Origin: Streptomyces canus
Lineage (GTDB): Bacteria > Actinomycetota > Actinomycetes > Streptomycetales > Streptomycetaceae
Length of the DNA: 64,000 nt
NCBI RefSeq assembly: GCF_030815415.1
Contig: NZ_JAUSWW010000001.1
Coordinates: 9,796,001-9,860,000 of the forward strand
Direction of reading: 5' to 3'
Part shown: piece after piece, positions 53,742 to 61,996 of the stretch
Numbering within the stretch: the first letter of the stretch is position 1
How the letters are laid out: each line of letters opens with the position of its first letter
The notes under the pieces: generated by a model
Told to the model about the DNA's origin: nothing
What the model saw: only the letters and a program-made list of their open reading frames with translations
Database searches by the model: none
Translations under genes and position numbers: made by a program

Positions 53742-55181
53742 TCACGGGGTGATCGTGTCCAGGGACACCAGGGTGTCCTTCCGGAAGCAGAGCTGATAGG
53801 CGTCGCCGGACCGGTCGTCGAATCGGTTGGCGGTCATCGAGTAGTACTCGCACGTTGTGCCGTCTCCCGTCGGCTCGGCGGTCAGCGGTCGGTAGTTCGT
53901 CTGCCGGTCCGGCAGGAGACGCTCCACGTCGGAACGATCTTGCCCTACATGCAGGCGGGCATAGTCGCGTGGGTCCAGGACCGACTGTGACGCTGACATC
54001 ATCTCCCAGCCCATGAGGGCTCCGATCAGCAAAGCTCCCGTCACGAGGGGCACCATGACCGCGGCGACCAGAGCCCGGCGGACCCGGCGCCGAGCGCGGC
54101 GATGTTCTTGCGGCAACTCGTCACCACGAGAGGATGAAGACGCGAGCGGCGGTGGCGGCGGCGAGGGCGTGTGCGGGATACGCGCGACGACCGCGTAGCC
54201 TCCGTCGCGCGGGCCGTGGTCGAACGAACCGCCGGTCAACCGCACACGTTCTTCGAGACCGATCAGGCCACGCCCTCCGCTCCGAGGCCTGGGCTGCTGG
54301 TTGGCCGCAGACGAGGGCGGGCCGTTCTCCACGACGACCGTCGTTTCTGCTGCCGTATGCGTCACATGGACCGTTACGGTCGCGCCGGACGCGTGCTTGG
54401 CAACGTTGGTCAGAGCTTCCTGCACGACCCGGTGAGCCGCCCGTATGACCACGGGCGGCACCTCGTCCGCGTCACCCTCGATGCGCAACTCCACCGTGAG
54501 GCCGGCCGCAGAAGCCTCGGAAGCCAGACGCGTCAGGCTGGAGCTGTTGGGGTCCATAGGCGTTGCATCGGTCTCCTCACGCAGGACACCGATCACCTCG
54601 CCGAGACGCTCCACCGCGGCCGCGGCTCTGGCTCGGATGTCCCCTGCGGCCCTCTGGTGGTGCTCTTCAAGGTCCGGAGCGAGTTTGAGTGCCCCGGCCG
54701 ACAGGGCGATCAGGCTGAGGTCATGGCCGAGTACGTCATGCATGTCCTGAGCGATACGTGCCCGCTCGCGCAGCCGGGCTTGATCAGCGATCAGTTGCTG
54801 CTCGCGTTGCAGCTGATCAGCAAGCTCCCAACCGGCCCGGACAAGCTGCCGATACTGGCACCAGAACCGGCCCGCGAACCAGGGCAGCATCGTGGCGGCG
54901 ACCACCACTGTCACAAAGCGGCCGGCAAGGGGGAGCCAAGCAGGAACGACGGACAAGGCCACCACGCCGGCCGCGAGTATCGCGACCAGGGCGAGCGCTG
55001 TCGGCCCCGTCCGTCCAGGACGTCGTCCTGCCAGGAACGCGGCGACGGCAGTCGGGACGGCCCACCACGGATTCATCACGCTCAGACCAGCAACCACCGC
55101 GGTAGCCGCCGCGAGAATGGTCCCAGGATCAAGTGCCCGCCGCAGCACAGCCGTTCCGGTCGCAGTCCCACCGTTGATCAT
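53742..55181 (-). CDS. NarL-type sensor histidine kinase with extracytoplasmic C-terminal domain
   Basis: 479 residues from the ATG at 55181. The N-terminus has four to five helices (residues 20-105), then the HisKA_3 dimerisation motif MHDVLGHDLSLIALSAG with His148, and the ATPase part HRVVQEALTNVAKHASG and GRGLIGLEERVRLTGG. Unusually it does not end there: a Pro/Ser linker, another membrane helix (about 370-391) and 87 further residues follow (LHVGQDRSDVERLLP; CEYYSM; YQLCFRK) with two Cys. This tail resembles SmpA/BamE-like lipoprotein folds. The longer frame to 55628 runs through a ligase scar. Confidence 0.9.
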   Translation of the reverse strand: MINGGTATGTAVLRRALDPGTILAAATAVVAGLSVMNPWWAVPTAVAAFLAGRRPGRTGPTALALVAILAAGVVALSVVPAWLPLAGRFVTVVVAATMLPWFAGRFWCQYRQLVRAGWELADQLQREQQLIADQARLRERARIAQDMHDVLGHDLSLIALSAGALKLAPDLEEHHQRAAGDIRARAAAAVERLGEVIGVLREETDATPMDPNSSSLTRLASEASAAGLTVELRIEGDADEVPPVVIRAAHRVVQEALTNVAKHASGATVTVHVTHTAAETTVVVENGPPSSAANQQPRPRSGGRGLIGLEERVRLTGGSFDHGPRDGGYAVVARIPHTPSPPPPPLASSSSRGDELPQEHRRARRRVRRALVAAVMVPLVTGALLIGALMGWEMMSASQSVLDPRDYARLHVGQDRSDVERLLPDRQTNYRPLTAEPTGDGTTCEYYSMTANRFDDRSGDAYQLCFRKDTLVSLDTITP

Positions 55182-55409
55182 TGTGCTGTCCACAGAGGTG
55201 ACGGTACGGACATCGGGCGCCCTCCGACCACTGCCGAAAGTCCAATCTACGTCGGTGACCAGCGGGCACTGAGCGCCGAAACATCCCGCTTCGTGCAGGA
55301 CGTACCGGCTCAACGATCGACGCGGACGACGAGGAGTAGGACCAGAACGGGAGCACTGTCCCGCGCAGGCACCCGCCAGATCGGCGTTCCTGGGCAACGC
55401 AGGGGCGTC

Positions 55410-55765
55410 CTGGTCCGCGACGGACGTAACGGGAACACCTGCCATCTGACCCGCTCGCAAGCCTCCCCGAACATGCGGCACCTCGCCTGGCCCCACGTCG
55501 GTGCGGATACGCGTGAGCCGGTCCGGGTGACGCCGGAGTCCGGCGCTGTCCTGGGCGACGTCCACGGCGACTTCGGCGACGCCCTCGGGCGCGACCAGTT
55601 GCACCGACAGCTGTCCCGCGAGCCCCAAGTGCGCCCCGCCCGCGGGTGGTCGGCGCGACCCCGGCGTGCAGCTGGTCGGCGAGGGCGTGCCAGACGGTTG
55701 CGTGCAGCATCGTGGTGCGACCGGTGTAGCGGCAGCGGCCGCCCTCGTCGTAGCGGCCCAACATC
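55410..55765 (-). repeat. LexA-like/DNA-ligase scar, copy A
   Basis: On the plus strand 55410-55455 reads VRDGRNGNTCHLTRS, the C-terminus of a LexA-like winged-helix protein. From 55535 to 55765 the minus strand carries the DNA-ligase tail (VAPEGVAEVAVDVAQDSAG; RLTRIRTDVGPGEVPH), and further frames give GRYDEGG and YTGRTTML. The same order and spacing recur in copy B (56545-56772), while the ligase part alone is at 51597. The histidine-kinase frame extends through it. Confidence 0.75.
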
Positions 55766-56168
55766 ACCGCGTGTCCGACTCCCGGGAAGAGAACGCCTCG
55801 TACAGGGCTTCGGCATGCACCGCGTCCCACTGGCTTATCACCAGGCGCTCTACCCCGCCGTCACGCCGACGCAGTTCGACCTCCTGCCCCTTGTCGAAAT
55901 CCACCCGCACCTGCGGATTGACGCACGCCGCTTCGGCCTCGCCACGCATCATCTCGAACCAGATGCCGCGTATGCCGTACCGGAGGTCATTGCCTCGGTG
56001 ACGCAGCACTCGCACCCGGCGGTCGGTCAGCAGGAGTGACGCCTGTCGCGGCGCCAGGCCCCACAGCATGCGTCCGTATGTCACGGCACAGCCGGCCGTC
56101 ATCCGCTCGCCCTCGGGAACCCACTGCGCCAGACGTTCGCGATCCACCGACCACTTGGCCGCTTCCAT
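55764..56168 (-). CDS. Small hypothetical protein, PH-like
   Basis: 134 residues. Predicted beta-rich sequence: MTAGCAVTYGRMLWG, ASLLLTDRRVRVLRHRG, VRVDFDKGQEVELRRRD and ERLVISQWDAVHAEALYEA, ending with a helix. The order of strands and final helix resembles bacterial PH-like (YdbT/Vps36-type) folds, but I cannot assign the family. No membrane segment. Both flanks are scar copies, so the gene may have been carried with them. Confidence 0.6.
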   Translation of the reverse strand: MEAAKWSVDRERLAQWVPEGERMTAGCAVTYGRMLWGLAPRQASLLLTDRRVRVLRHRGNDLRYGIRGIWFEMMRGEAEAACVNPQVRVDFDKGQEVELRRRDGGVERLVISQWDAVHAEALYEAFSSRESDTR

Positions 56169-56365
56169 CCGCCACTTCCCCCCTCATCGTTCGAACGGCA
56201 GCGTCACTTGCTCCTCTACCCGGATGCAGTACATGAACCGCCCGTCGGCCGATCTCGGATCCACTGAGATCCGATGCCTCTCCGTCACCGCACGGCCGCG
56301 GTACCGGCGGCCCGCGCCGAACTGCGCCGCCAGGGGCGACAGCTTTGGGTGCTGGTGGGTGTTCG

Positions 56366-56590
56366 GTGAGCCGACGACTGGACCACTTCACGCGGCGCGA
56401 GGAGCAGGTGCTGTCCCAGATCCGGCGCTCGATCCTAGAGGGCGGAGAAGTCTTGTCGGTGCGGGAGTTGGGGGCGGCCCTGGGGCTGCGCAGCCCGGCA
56501 TCGGTGGTCTATCACCTGCAGAGCCTGGAGCGCAGCGGCGCCCGGGTCCGCGACGGAGGAAACGGGAACACCTGCCGGTTGACCCGCTAG
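56366..56590 (+). CDS. LexA-like winged-helix protein (DNA-binding domain only)
   Basis: 74 residues from the GTG at 56366. The sequence FTRREEQVLSQIRRSILEGG, LSVRELGAALGLRSPASVVYH and LQSLERSGARVRDG is the LexA N-terminal winged helix with its usual recognition helix. LexA's Ala-Gly cleavage site and Ser/Lys protease domain are absent, and the stop follows NTCRLTR. It would bind DNA but not self-cleave. Copy A holds a 3' scrap of the same gene. Its 3' flank is a ligase tail in the opposite strand (tail to tail). Confidence 0.75.
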   Translation: MSRRLDHFTRREEQVLSQIRRSILEGGEVLSVRELGAALGLRSPASVVYHLQSLERSGARVRDGGNGNTCRLTR

Positions 56591-56664
56591 GAAGCCGCCC
56601 GGAACAGCGGCGCCTCGTCGGCCCCATGTCGGTGCGGATAGGCGTGAGCCGGGTCGGCTGGCGC

Positions 56665-56772
56665 CAGCGTCCGGCGCTGTCCCGGGCCACATCCACGGCG
56701 ACTTCAGCGACGACCTCGGGCACGACCAGGTGCACCGGAAACTGCTCCCGCGAGCCCCACCCCACACGGAAA
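56665..56772 (-). repeat. DNA-ligase tail scar, copy B
   Basis: Minus-strand reading WGSREQFPVHLVVPEVVAE and VAVDVARDSAGRW matches the OB-fold tail of copies A (55535) and C (51597). About 105 bases are shared with only scattered differences. The upstream part of the ligase is absent; sequence beyond 56775 is unrelated and less GC-rich. It is directly downstream of the LexA-like gene. Confidence 0.75.
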
Positions 56773-56790
56773 GTGCATGTCGTGCGTGAA

Positions 56791-57627
56791 CGAGAGAAAT
56801 GGACCATCGGGATTTCCCCGGCTGGCAGTTCACCTTCAATGGGACCGTATGTTTGGCGCCACTATTTAGATGCCACTACTGACAAAGTCAAGCTCCTCCT
56901 CAAGCGATTCAGGCAGCCGAGACGGATCGGGATCGAAAGCCACCTCCGCGCTATTAACCGTATAATCATCAGCGCCCGTCTGGGGCTGGATCCCGTTTCA
57001 TTGCGACGCGAGAAGGCGCCCGAGGGTGAGAGAGAATGAAGGCCTTTTAGTGCCGTTGTCTATCGATTGGAATGGAAACTCAAAGGATTCTATTCGAGAA
57101 TGCCGTACGATGTTCCTGCGCCGCCGCCTGTAGGCGCTGTCGGCGGGGCTGTGTTGGCACCCGCGTCGGGCCGTCCGCACACAGCAACTCGTCGGCCGCG
57201 GCTCGAAGAACGCATCCACCCGCGCAGACAAGCACCAGTCGAAGGTCGTCCGGAAGCGGGACAGTTCCGCGATCGCCTCCCGCTCGTCGATCCGCGGCAA
57301 CACCCTTACCCCACGGTCTTCCTGCTGAACTCCCTTACGCAGTTGCAGAGTTCAGCATCGCGAGGAAGGCCGCCCCGTACCCTGCAATCACGCCAAAGAG
57401 TGACGATTCAGCCGGAGTGGAGGTTAAGGAAGAAGGTGAGAATCTGTTTCAGATCCGGTGATGTGTGACGGTCTGTGACGACTGGCAGAATCGCTCAGAG
57501 CTGCTTTTCCGATCCACTGAACCGACTCGTGTGGGCGATGGGCCGTTCCGGCTGAGCGGGACCAGTCCCGGACCGGCATCGATACCATCCTCACCAGCGG
57601 GACTGGCCGTAGGGGGAGAGGAAAGTC
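56791..57627. other. Lower-GC gap with transposase scrap and possible small gene
   Basis: Between 56810 and 57120 the GC drops clearly. On the minus strand, 56870-57000 reads TGADDYTVNSAEVAFDPD and LPESLEEELDFVSSGI before a stop. It is acidic and gene-like but lacks a start codon. It may be the end of a small precursor-type protein; I do not assign it. At 57100-57310 lies a transposase scrap listed separately. 57311-57627 shows no gene; the last bases hold the ribosome site of the next gene. Confidence 0.35.
57100..57310 (-). mobile_element. IS701-like transposase N-terminal scrap
   Basis: The minus strand reads IDEREAIAELSRFRTTFDW followed by CLSARVDAFFE, then degenerates (PTSCCVRTARRG). 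This corresponds to the N-terminal SRFR...F..CL...D.LFEL motif of IS701/IS4-like Streptomyces transposases. No other part of the gene and no inverted repeats are visible. Confidence 0.5.
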
Positions 57628-58305
57628 GTGGTGCGGGAGTGCTGGTTTTGCGGGAAAGCCACACCGGCGTCGTGGCACGACCGTGTCCTGGGGCTGCACC
57701 GGGATGCCGACACGACCATGACCCGGTGGATCGTTGTCCTGCGCACCACGTGGCGCCGGGAGGTCGTACATGTGCCACGCTGCGCCCGCTGCCACACCGG
57801 ACATCAGATCGAGCAGACCGCGGCGGTGCTCTCCATAGCCGCGCTGATCGCCTACGCCGCCAGCGGCCAACTGGACCGACTCCTCGGCATTCTGCCGGCT
57901 TCGGCCGGAGAGCGGACGATCGCAGGGATCTGGGCAGCCGTGGCTTGCCTGCCGGGACTCACCTGGCTCGCCATCAGGCATGGTGGGCTGCCATGGCGGC
58001 GCCTGGCACCCCACCGCCTGGGCTACGCCCGCCATCACCCGGAGTTCGTGCGACTCCTGGACGAGGGCTGGAAACCCAGGCCGGGTCCCATTCCCTACTG
58101 GGGAAACCCGCCGAACACCCAATACCCTCCGCAGCCGGGCAGACTTCGGCGGCTCATCGGACGCGTCATCGTCCTGGTCGGAACAGCCTGCGCCATCGCC
58201 ATCCCCATCGCCTACTTCCAGGGATACGAAGAACTGGCCGGAGGTCTCATCGCGTCGGCGGCAGGGCTGTTCGCTCTGTCCTCGAAGATCAACCCCGAGA
58301 ACTGA
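57628..58305 (+). CDS. Zinc-ribbon membrane protein, hypothetical
   Basis: 225 residues from a GTG after GGGGGAGAGG. The N-terminus has two CxxC pairs (ECWFCGKA; RCARCHTG), a zinc ribbon. Four hydrophobic helices follow (AAVLSIAALIAYAASG; GIWAAVACLPGLTWLA; VIVLVGTACAIAIPIAYF; GGLIASAAGLFALSS), with a polar loop containing PGPIPYWGNPPN. The arrangement suggests a membrane protein with cytoplasmic metal site; no function is known to me. It is flanked by gaps and relics. Confidence 0.8.
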   Translation: MVRECWFCGKATPASWHDRVLGLHRDADTTMTRWIVVLRTTWRREVVHVPRCARCHTGHQIEQTAAVLSIAALIAYAASGQLDRLLGILPASAGERTIAGIWAAVACLPGLTWLAIRHGGLPWRRLAPHRLGYARHHPEFVRLLDEGWKPRPGPIPYWGNPPNTQYPPQPGRLRRLIGRVIVLVGTACAIAIPIAYFQGYEELAGGLIASAAGLFALSSKINPEN

Positions 58306-58394
58306 ACGCACCGGTCAGTGGATCCGGGTGACGCGAGTCTCAACAGGGGCAGGAATCGGCCATGTTGGCTTGGAGTCTGGTGATGCTGGTGATG

Positions 58395-58700
58395 TGGGGT
58401 GGAGCCTGGGTTTCATCGCCGGGCCGGGGTTCCGCAGCCGATGCCGCCGCAAGAAGGGCGTCTGGCTGCCCCCGGAGCAATACCGCGCCTGGCGCGACGT
58501 CGGGATCCGCGGCTACCTGCCGACAGGGGTGAAGGACCCGGCCCTCAGGGGCAAGCGCACGGATCGGAACGCCGTCTACAGCGATGATGGCCCGCACCGG
58601 GTTGCGGCTGGAGGAACAGTCGGCTCTGACCTTGTTCGAGCTGCCTGACCACGACAGGCTGAGCGCCTGCGACCGGTTCCGGCTACCGCCGGCGAGGAGA
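58395..58700 (+). pseudogene. Tyrosine recombinase/integrase relic
   Basis: The plus strand reads GVWLPPEQYRAWRDVGIRG, PALRGKRTDRNAVYSD and, after a one-base shift near 58583, MMARTGLRLEEQSALTLFELP. This is the N-terminal and start of the catalytic part of Streptomyces phage-type integrases, whose Arg-I lies in ARTGLRLEE. The catalytic Arg-His-Tyr half is missing. It is a leftover of an integrative element. The 58700-59164 part shows no certain gene; it contains the sigma-factor promoter region. Confidence 0.6.
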
Positions 58701-59164
58701 TCACCAAGGGTGGGCATCCCCGACGGGGGCCTGCGCTCGATGGCGACCATGGCCAGATCGACCGGGGCGACGCAATGGCACGAGCCTGGACGACGTGCCT
58801 CTACGAGAGGGTCGAGGACAAGCTGATCGTAGAGCCGGGCGCAGACCGGGGCCGCATCGGCGACGAGTGGTACTCAGTCGCGGACCTGGACGCCGAGCTG
58901 CTGTCTGACCATGCGCCGTCAGCTGGGGTCAATGGGCCTGCCGGAACGAGACAATGGGGTGAATCGATTACGGGGGAGCCGTGGCGCGAGAGGGACGACC
59001 GAGCGACACGATCATTGCCGTGGGTCGCGGACGGGTCTGCAGACCTCTGCCCGACTGCAGGCCGAGATGATGGGGGAGTAGGGGCAGGACATGGGGGTAG
59101 GCGGTGCGTCGTCGGCCGCTTCGGCCGGCCGCGGCGGCGGGAACGACCTGGGAGGGGAACAAGC

Positions 59165-60010
59165 ATGGCGCCCATGAGCATGGCGGCAACACAGACCCGG
59201 ACGGCCGAGCTGCCCGAGGTCGCTGACCCGTCGCGGGTGGCACCCAAGGACGCCCGCGAACTGTCCAAGCTGTTTTTCCAGCAGCTGGCCGTGCTGGAGG
59301 AAGGCACCCCGGAGTACCAGTACGCGCGGAACACGCTGATCGAGATGAACATGTCCCTGGTCCGCTTCGCGGCGGGCCGGTTCCGCAGCCGCGGGCCGGA
59401 GGAGATGGAGGACATCGTCCAGGTCGGCATGATCGGGCTGATCAAGGCGATCGACCGCTTCGAGTTGTCCCGGGAGGTGGAGTTCACCTCGTTCGCCATT
59501 CCCTACATCGTCGGTGAGATCAAGCGTTTCTTCCGTGACACCACCTGGGCCGTGCACGTCCCTCGCCGATTGCAGGAAGCCCGCGTCCAGCTGGCCCGCG
59601 CCACCGAGGAACTGCGCAGCCGGCTGGGCCGCACCCCGACGGTCAAGGAGCTGTCGGAGCTGATGAGCCTGCCCGAGGACGAGGTCCGCGAGGCCCGCCT
59701 GGCCGCCAACGGCTACAACTCCGCCTCCCTGGACGCCACGATCAGCGGCAGCGCGGACGGCGAAGCCGCCCTGCAGGACTTCATCGGCACCCAGGACACA
59801 GATCTGGAGCTGGTGGAGGACTTCCACGCCCTCGCCCCGCTGATCGCGGAACTCGACGAGCGCGACCGGCAGATCATCCATATGCGGTTCGTCGAGGAAT
59901 GCACCCAGGCGCAGATCGGTGAACGCCTGGGGGTCTCCCAGATGCACGTCTCCCGGCTCCTGTCTCGCACCCTTGCCCGACTGCGCGAAGGCATGCTCAC
60001 CACCCGCTGA
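59165..60010 (+). CDS. SigB/SigF/SigG-family RNA polymerase sigma factor
   Basis: 281 residues from the ATG at 59165 behind GGAGGGGA. Region 2 reads LVRFAAGRFRSRGPEEMED and IVQVGMIGLIKAIDRFE, then FTSFAIPYIVGEIKRFFRD and VHVPRRLQEARVQLARA (region 3). Region 4 reads ERDRQIIHMRFVEECTQAQIG and LGVSQMHVSRLLSRTLARL. It is a group-3 stress sigma factor, usually held by an anti-sigma factor. None lies next to it here. It could control the stress block, but no GTTT/GGGTA-type promoters were confirmed upstream of those genes. Confidence 0.94.
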   Translation: MAPMSMAATQTRTAELPEVADPSRVAPKDARELSKLFFQQLAVLEEGTPEYQYARNTLIEMNMSLVRFAAGRFRSRGPEEMEDIVQVGMIGLIKAIDRFELSREVEFTSFAIPYIVGEIKRFFRDTTWAVHVPRRLQEARVQLARATEELRSRLGRTPTVKELSELMSLPEDEVREARLAANGYNSASLDATISGSADGEAALQDFIGTQDTDLELVEDFHALAPLIAELDERDRQIIHMRFVEECTQAQIGERLGVSQMHVSRLLSRTLARLREGMLTTR

Positions 60011-60067
60011 CACCTGTCGCCCGCGAGGTAGGACGGGACGGACGGACGGGCGACGCGGCCGGGGCTC

Positions 60068-60093
60068 GGGGCGCAGTTGCGGTGCTGCGCCCC
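60068..60093 (+). terminator. Hairpin terminator after the sigma-factor gene
   Basis: Perfect 9-bp stem (GGGGCGCAG at 60068-60076; CTGCGCCCC at 60085-60093) with an 8-base loop, about 58 bases downstream of the stop. No T-run, as is usual for Streptomyces hairpin terminators. The rest of the gap to 60267 is GC-rich with a short GGAC tandem. Confidence 0.6.
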
Positions 60094-60267
60094 TGGCGTG
60101 CAGCGCGAGGTCTCCACTAACGCGAACAGAACCCGCCAACCCGCGTGGACGGACAAGGGCCCATCTTCCGAGCTCCGGGCCCTGAGCTGGTCGTAGAGGT
60201 AGACCTCGACGGCGGACCGGACTTTCGTCGACCTCGAGATCGTCGTCCAGTAACCGAAGCAGTGCTT

Positions 60268-60942
60268 TCAGGCAGCCGCAGCGACGCCGATGCCGACGGC
60301 GATGAACAGCCAGCCGGTCGTCAGCTCCCAGCGGTGGCGGACCTTCGGGCGGGCGAGGTACGCCCGTAGCCGCGCGGCGACGGCGACCAGGGCGAACCAG
60401 TAAGCGACACCGATGACGATGTCCAGAGTGCCGAGGAAGAAGATCTGCCGCGATGCCGAACCGCCCCCGTCGACGAACTGCGGCAGGATGCTGAGGAAGA
60501 ACAGCGCCGCCTTGGGGTTCAGCACATTGGTGAGGAAGCCCTGGGTGAAGCCGGAGCGCCACCGGCCGTGGGCCGGGCCGTCCTCCGCCGAAGTTCGCGG
60601 GTCGGCGCCGTCTTGCAGGCCACCGGCCGTCTCTCGCCCGGCGGCCCGCTCGCGAGCGGCCTGTCGCGCGGCCAGCACGGCCCGGACGCCCAGGTAGACG
60701 AGGTAGGCCGAGCCCAACAGCTTGATGGTGTCGTAGACCGCCGGCGAGCGGGCGGCGATCAGCGACAGTCCGACCGCGGCGGCGAGCATGTGCACACACA
60801 GTCCGGTCTGGGCGCCCAGCGCCGCGGCGCGCCCTTTGGCGGGATGCTCGGTGGCCGATCTCACCACTACGAGGAAGTCCGGGCCGGGGACCACATACGC
60901 CACCAGCACTACGCCGAGGAAGCTGACGAGGTCGATCGACAT
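60268..60942 (-). CDS. LysE/RhtB-family exporter
   Basis: 224 residues from the ATG at 60942. The signature VVPGPDFLVVVRSA sits after the first helix, then TGLCVHMLAAAVGLSLI, LLGSAYLVYLGVRAVLA, the FLTNVLNPKAALFFLSILPQF motif (read in pieces), and three final helices. Members export amino acids such as lysine, homoserine or threonine. A Asp/Gly-rich loop of about 30 residues in the middle is longer than usual. Longer frame to 61023 lacks family sequence. The aminotransferase pseudogene is downstream of its start in the opposite sense of flow. Confidence 0.9.
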   Translation of the reverse strand: MSIDLVSFLGVVLVAYVVPGPDFLVVVRSATEHPAKGRAAALGAQTGLCVHMLAAAVGLSLIAARSPAVYDTIKLLGSAYLVYLGVRAVLAARQAARERAAGRETAGGLQDGADPRTSAEDGPAHGRWRSGFTQGFLTNVLNPKAALFFLSILPQFVDGGGSASRQIFFLGTLDIVIGVAYWFALVAVAARLRAYLARPKVRHRWELTTGWLFIAVGIGVAAAA

Positions 60943-61040
60943 CCGTTCTCCCTTTCGTTGGCCCCGCGGCCGGTTCTTCGCCGGCGCCGCGGCCGGTCCG
61001 CCGCACGAGGGTCGTTCATCCAAGAAGTGGGGTTCCCCGC

Positions 61041-61905
61041 TCAGGCCGCGAGAGTCCGCCTGCCGACTGTCGAGGCGACGGACTCGTCGAGCACCTCAAG
61101 GCCCACTTCCGGCTGCTCGTCCGTCACGGTCAGTGGCGGCAGGACCGTGGCCACCTCGTCGTGGGGCCCGGCCGTCTCCAGCAGCAGACCACCCCGGCAT
61201 GCGGCGTCACACACCGCGCGGGCCGAGCCCGGACGGCCGAAGGGCAGCCCCCACGCGAGGCCGCGCCCGCGCGAGGCGGGCAGCCCGTGCCGGCGAGCGG
61301 TGTCCGCAAGGGCGCGGCCCACGCGCTCGCCCAGCACCGCGGTCCGGGCCTCCAGCGCACCCGTCGGACCAGAACAGCTCCCACGCCCGGGCAGCGGTGA
61401 CGAACGCCGGGTTGTCACCACGGAAGGTGCCGTTGTGCTCGCCGGGCTTCCACACGTCGTACTCGGGACGCATCAGCGTGAGGGCCATCGGCATCCCGTG
61501 CCCGCTGATGGGCTTGGGCAGGCAGGCAGACGATGGCGGCGGCGATTCCGGCCGGTTCGAAGGAGAAGAACGGTCCGGTGCGTCCGTAGCCCATCTGGAT
61601 GTCGTCCCCCACCAGCAGCGTGCCGTGCGCCCGAGCCCGGGAGGCCAGTGCGCGCAGCCAGGCCGCACGGCCCGGTGGGTCCCGCCCTCACCCTGCACGG
61701 TCTCCATCACTACGGCCGCGGGCGGCCTGTCCTCGGCGACGGCGTCCACTGACCGGACGAGCCGGGCAAACCGCCCGCTCGTCGTCGTCCGCGAGATCGT
61801 CGAAGGGCACCGGCCCTGTGTACGGCGGCTACGCCTGCCCCGGTGCGCTGGCCTGCTCGGTGTGGTGGTGACTGTGCCAGTGGAAGACATAGGCCCGTAT
61901 GTCAT
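61041..61905 (-). pseudogene. EctB-like class-III aminotransferase, degenerate
   Basis: Minus-strand pieces in three frames give AVVMETVQGEGG, GDDIQMGYGRTGPFFSFEP, then KPISGHGMPMALTLMRPEYDVW, GEHNGTFRGDNPAFVT and RGRGLAWGLPFGRPG. This is the C-terminal two thirds of diaminobutyrate/4-aminobutyrate-type PLP aminotransferases, such as ectoine-pathway EctB. The PLP-lysine segment is preserved in KPISG, but at least four frameshifts and loss of the N-terminal third make it inactive. No ectA, ectC or ectD is present. Confidence 0.8.
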
Positions 61906-61996
61906 AACGGTGGTGACGGACCAGGGGAGTTGTGACTCCGACCGTGATCTGCCGGCCCGGCGGTTCAGCCCCTGAGCTGTGGGTTTCGGGGCCGGG

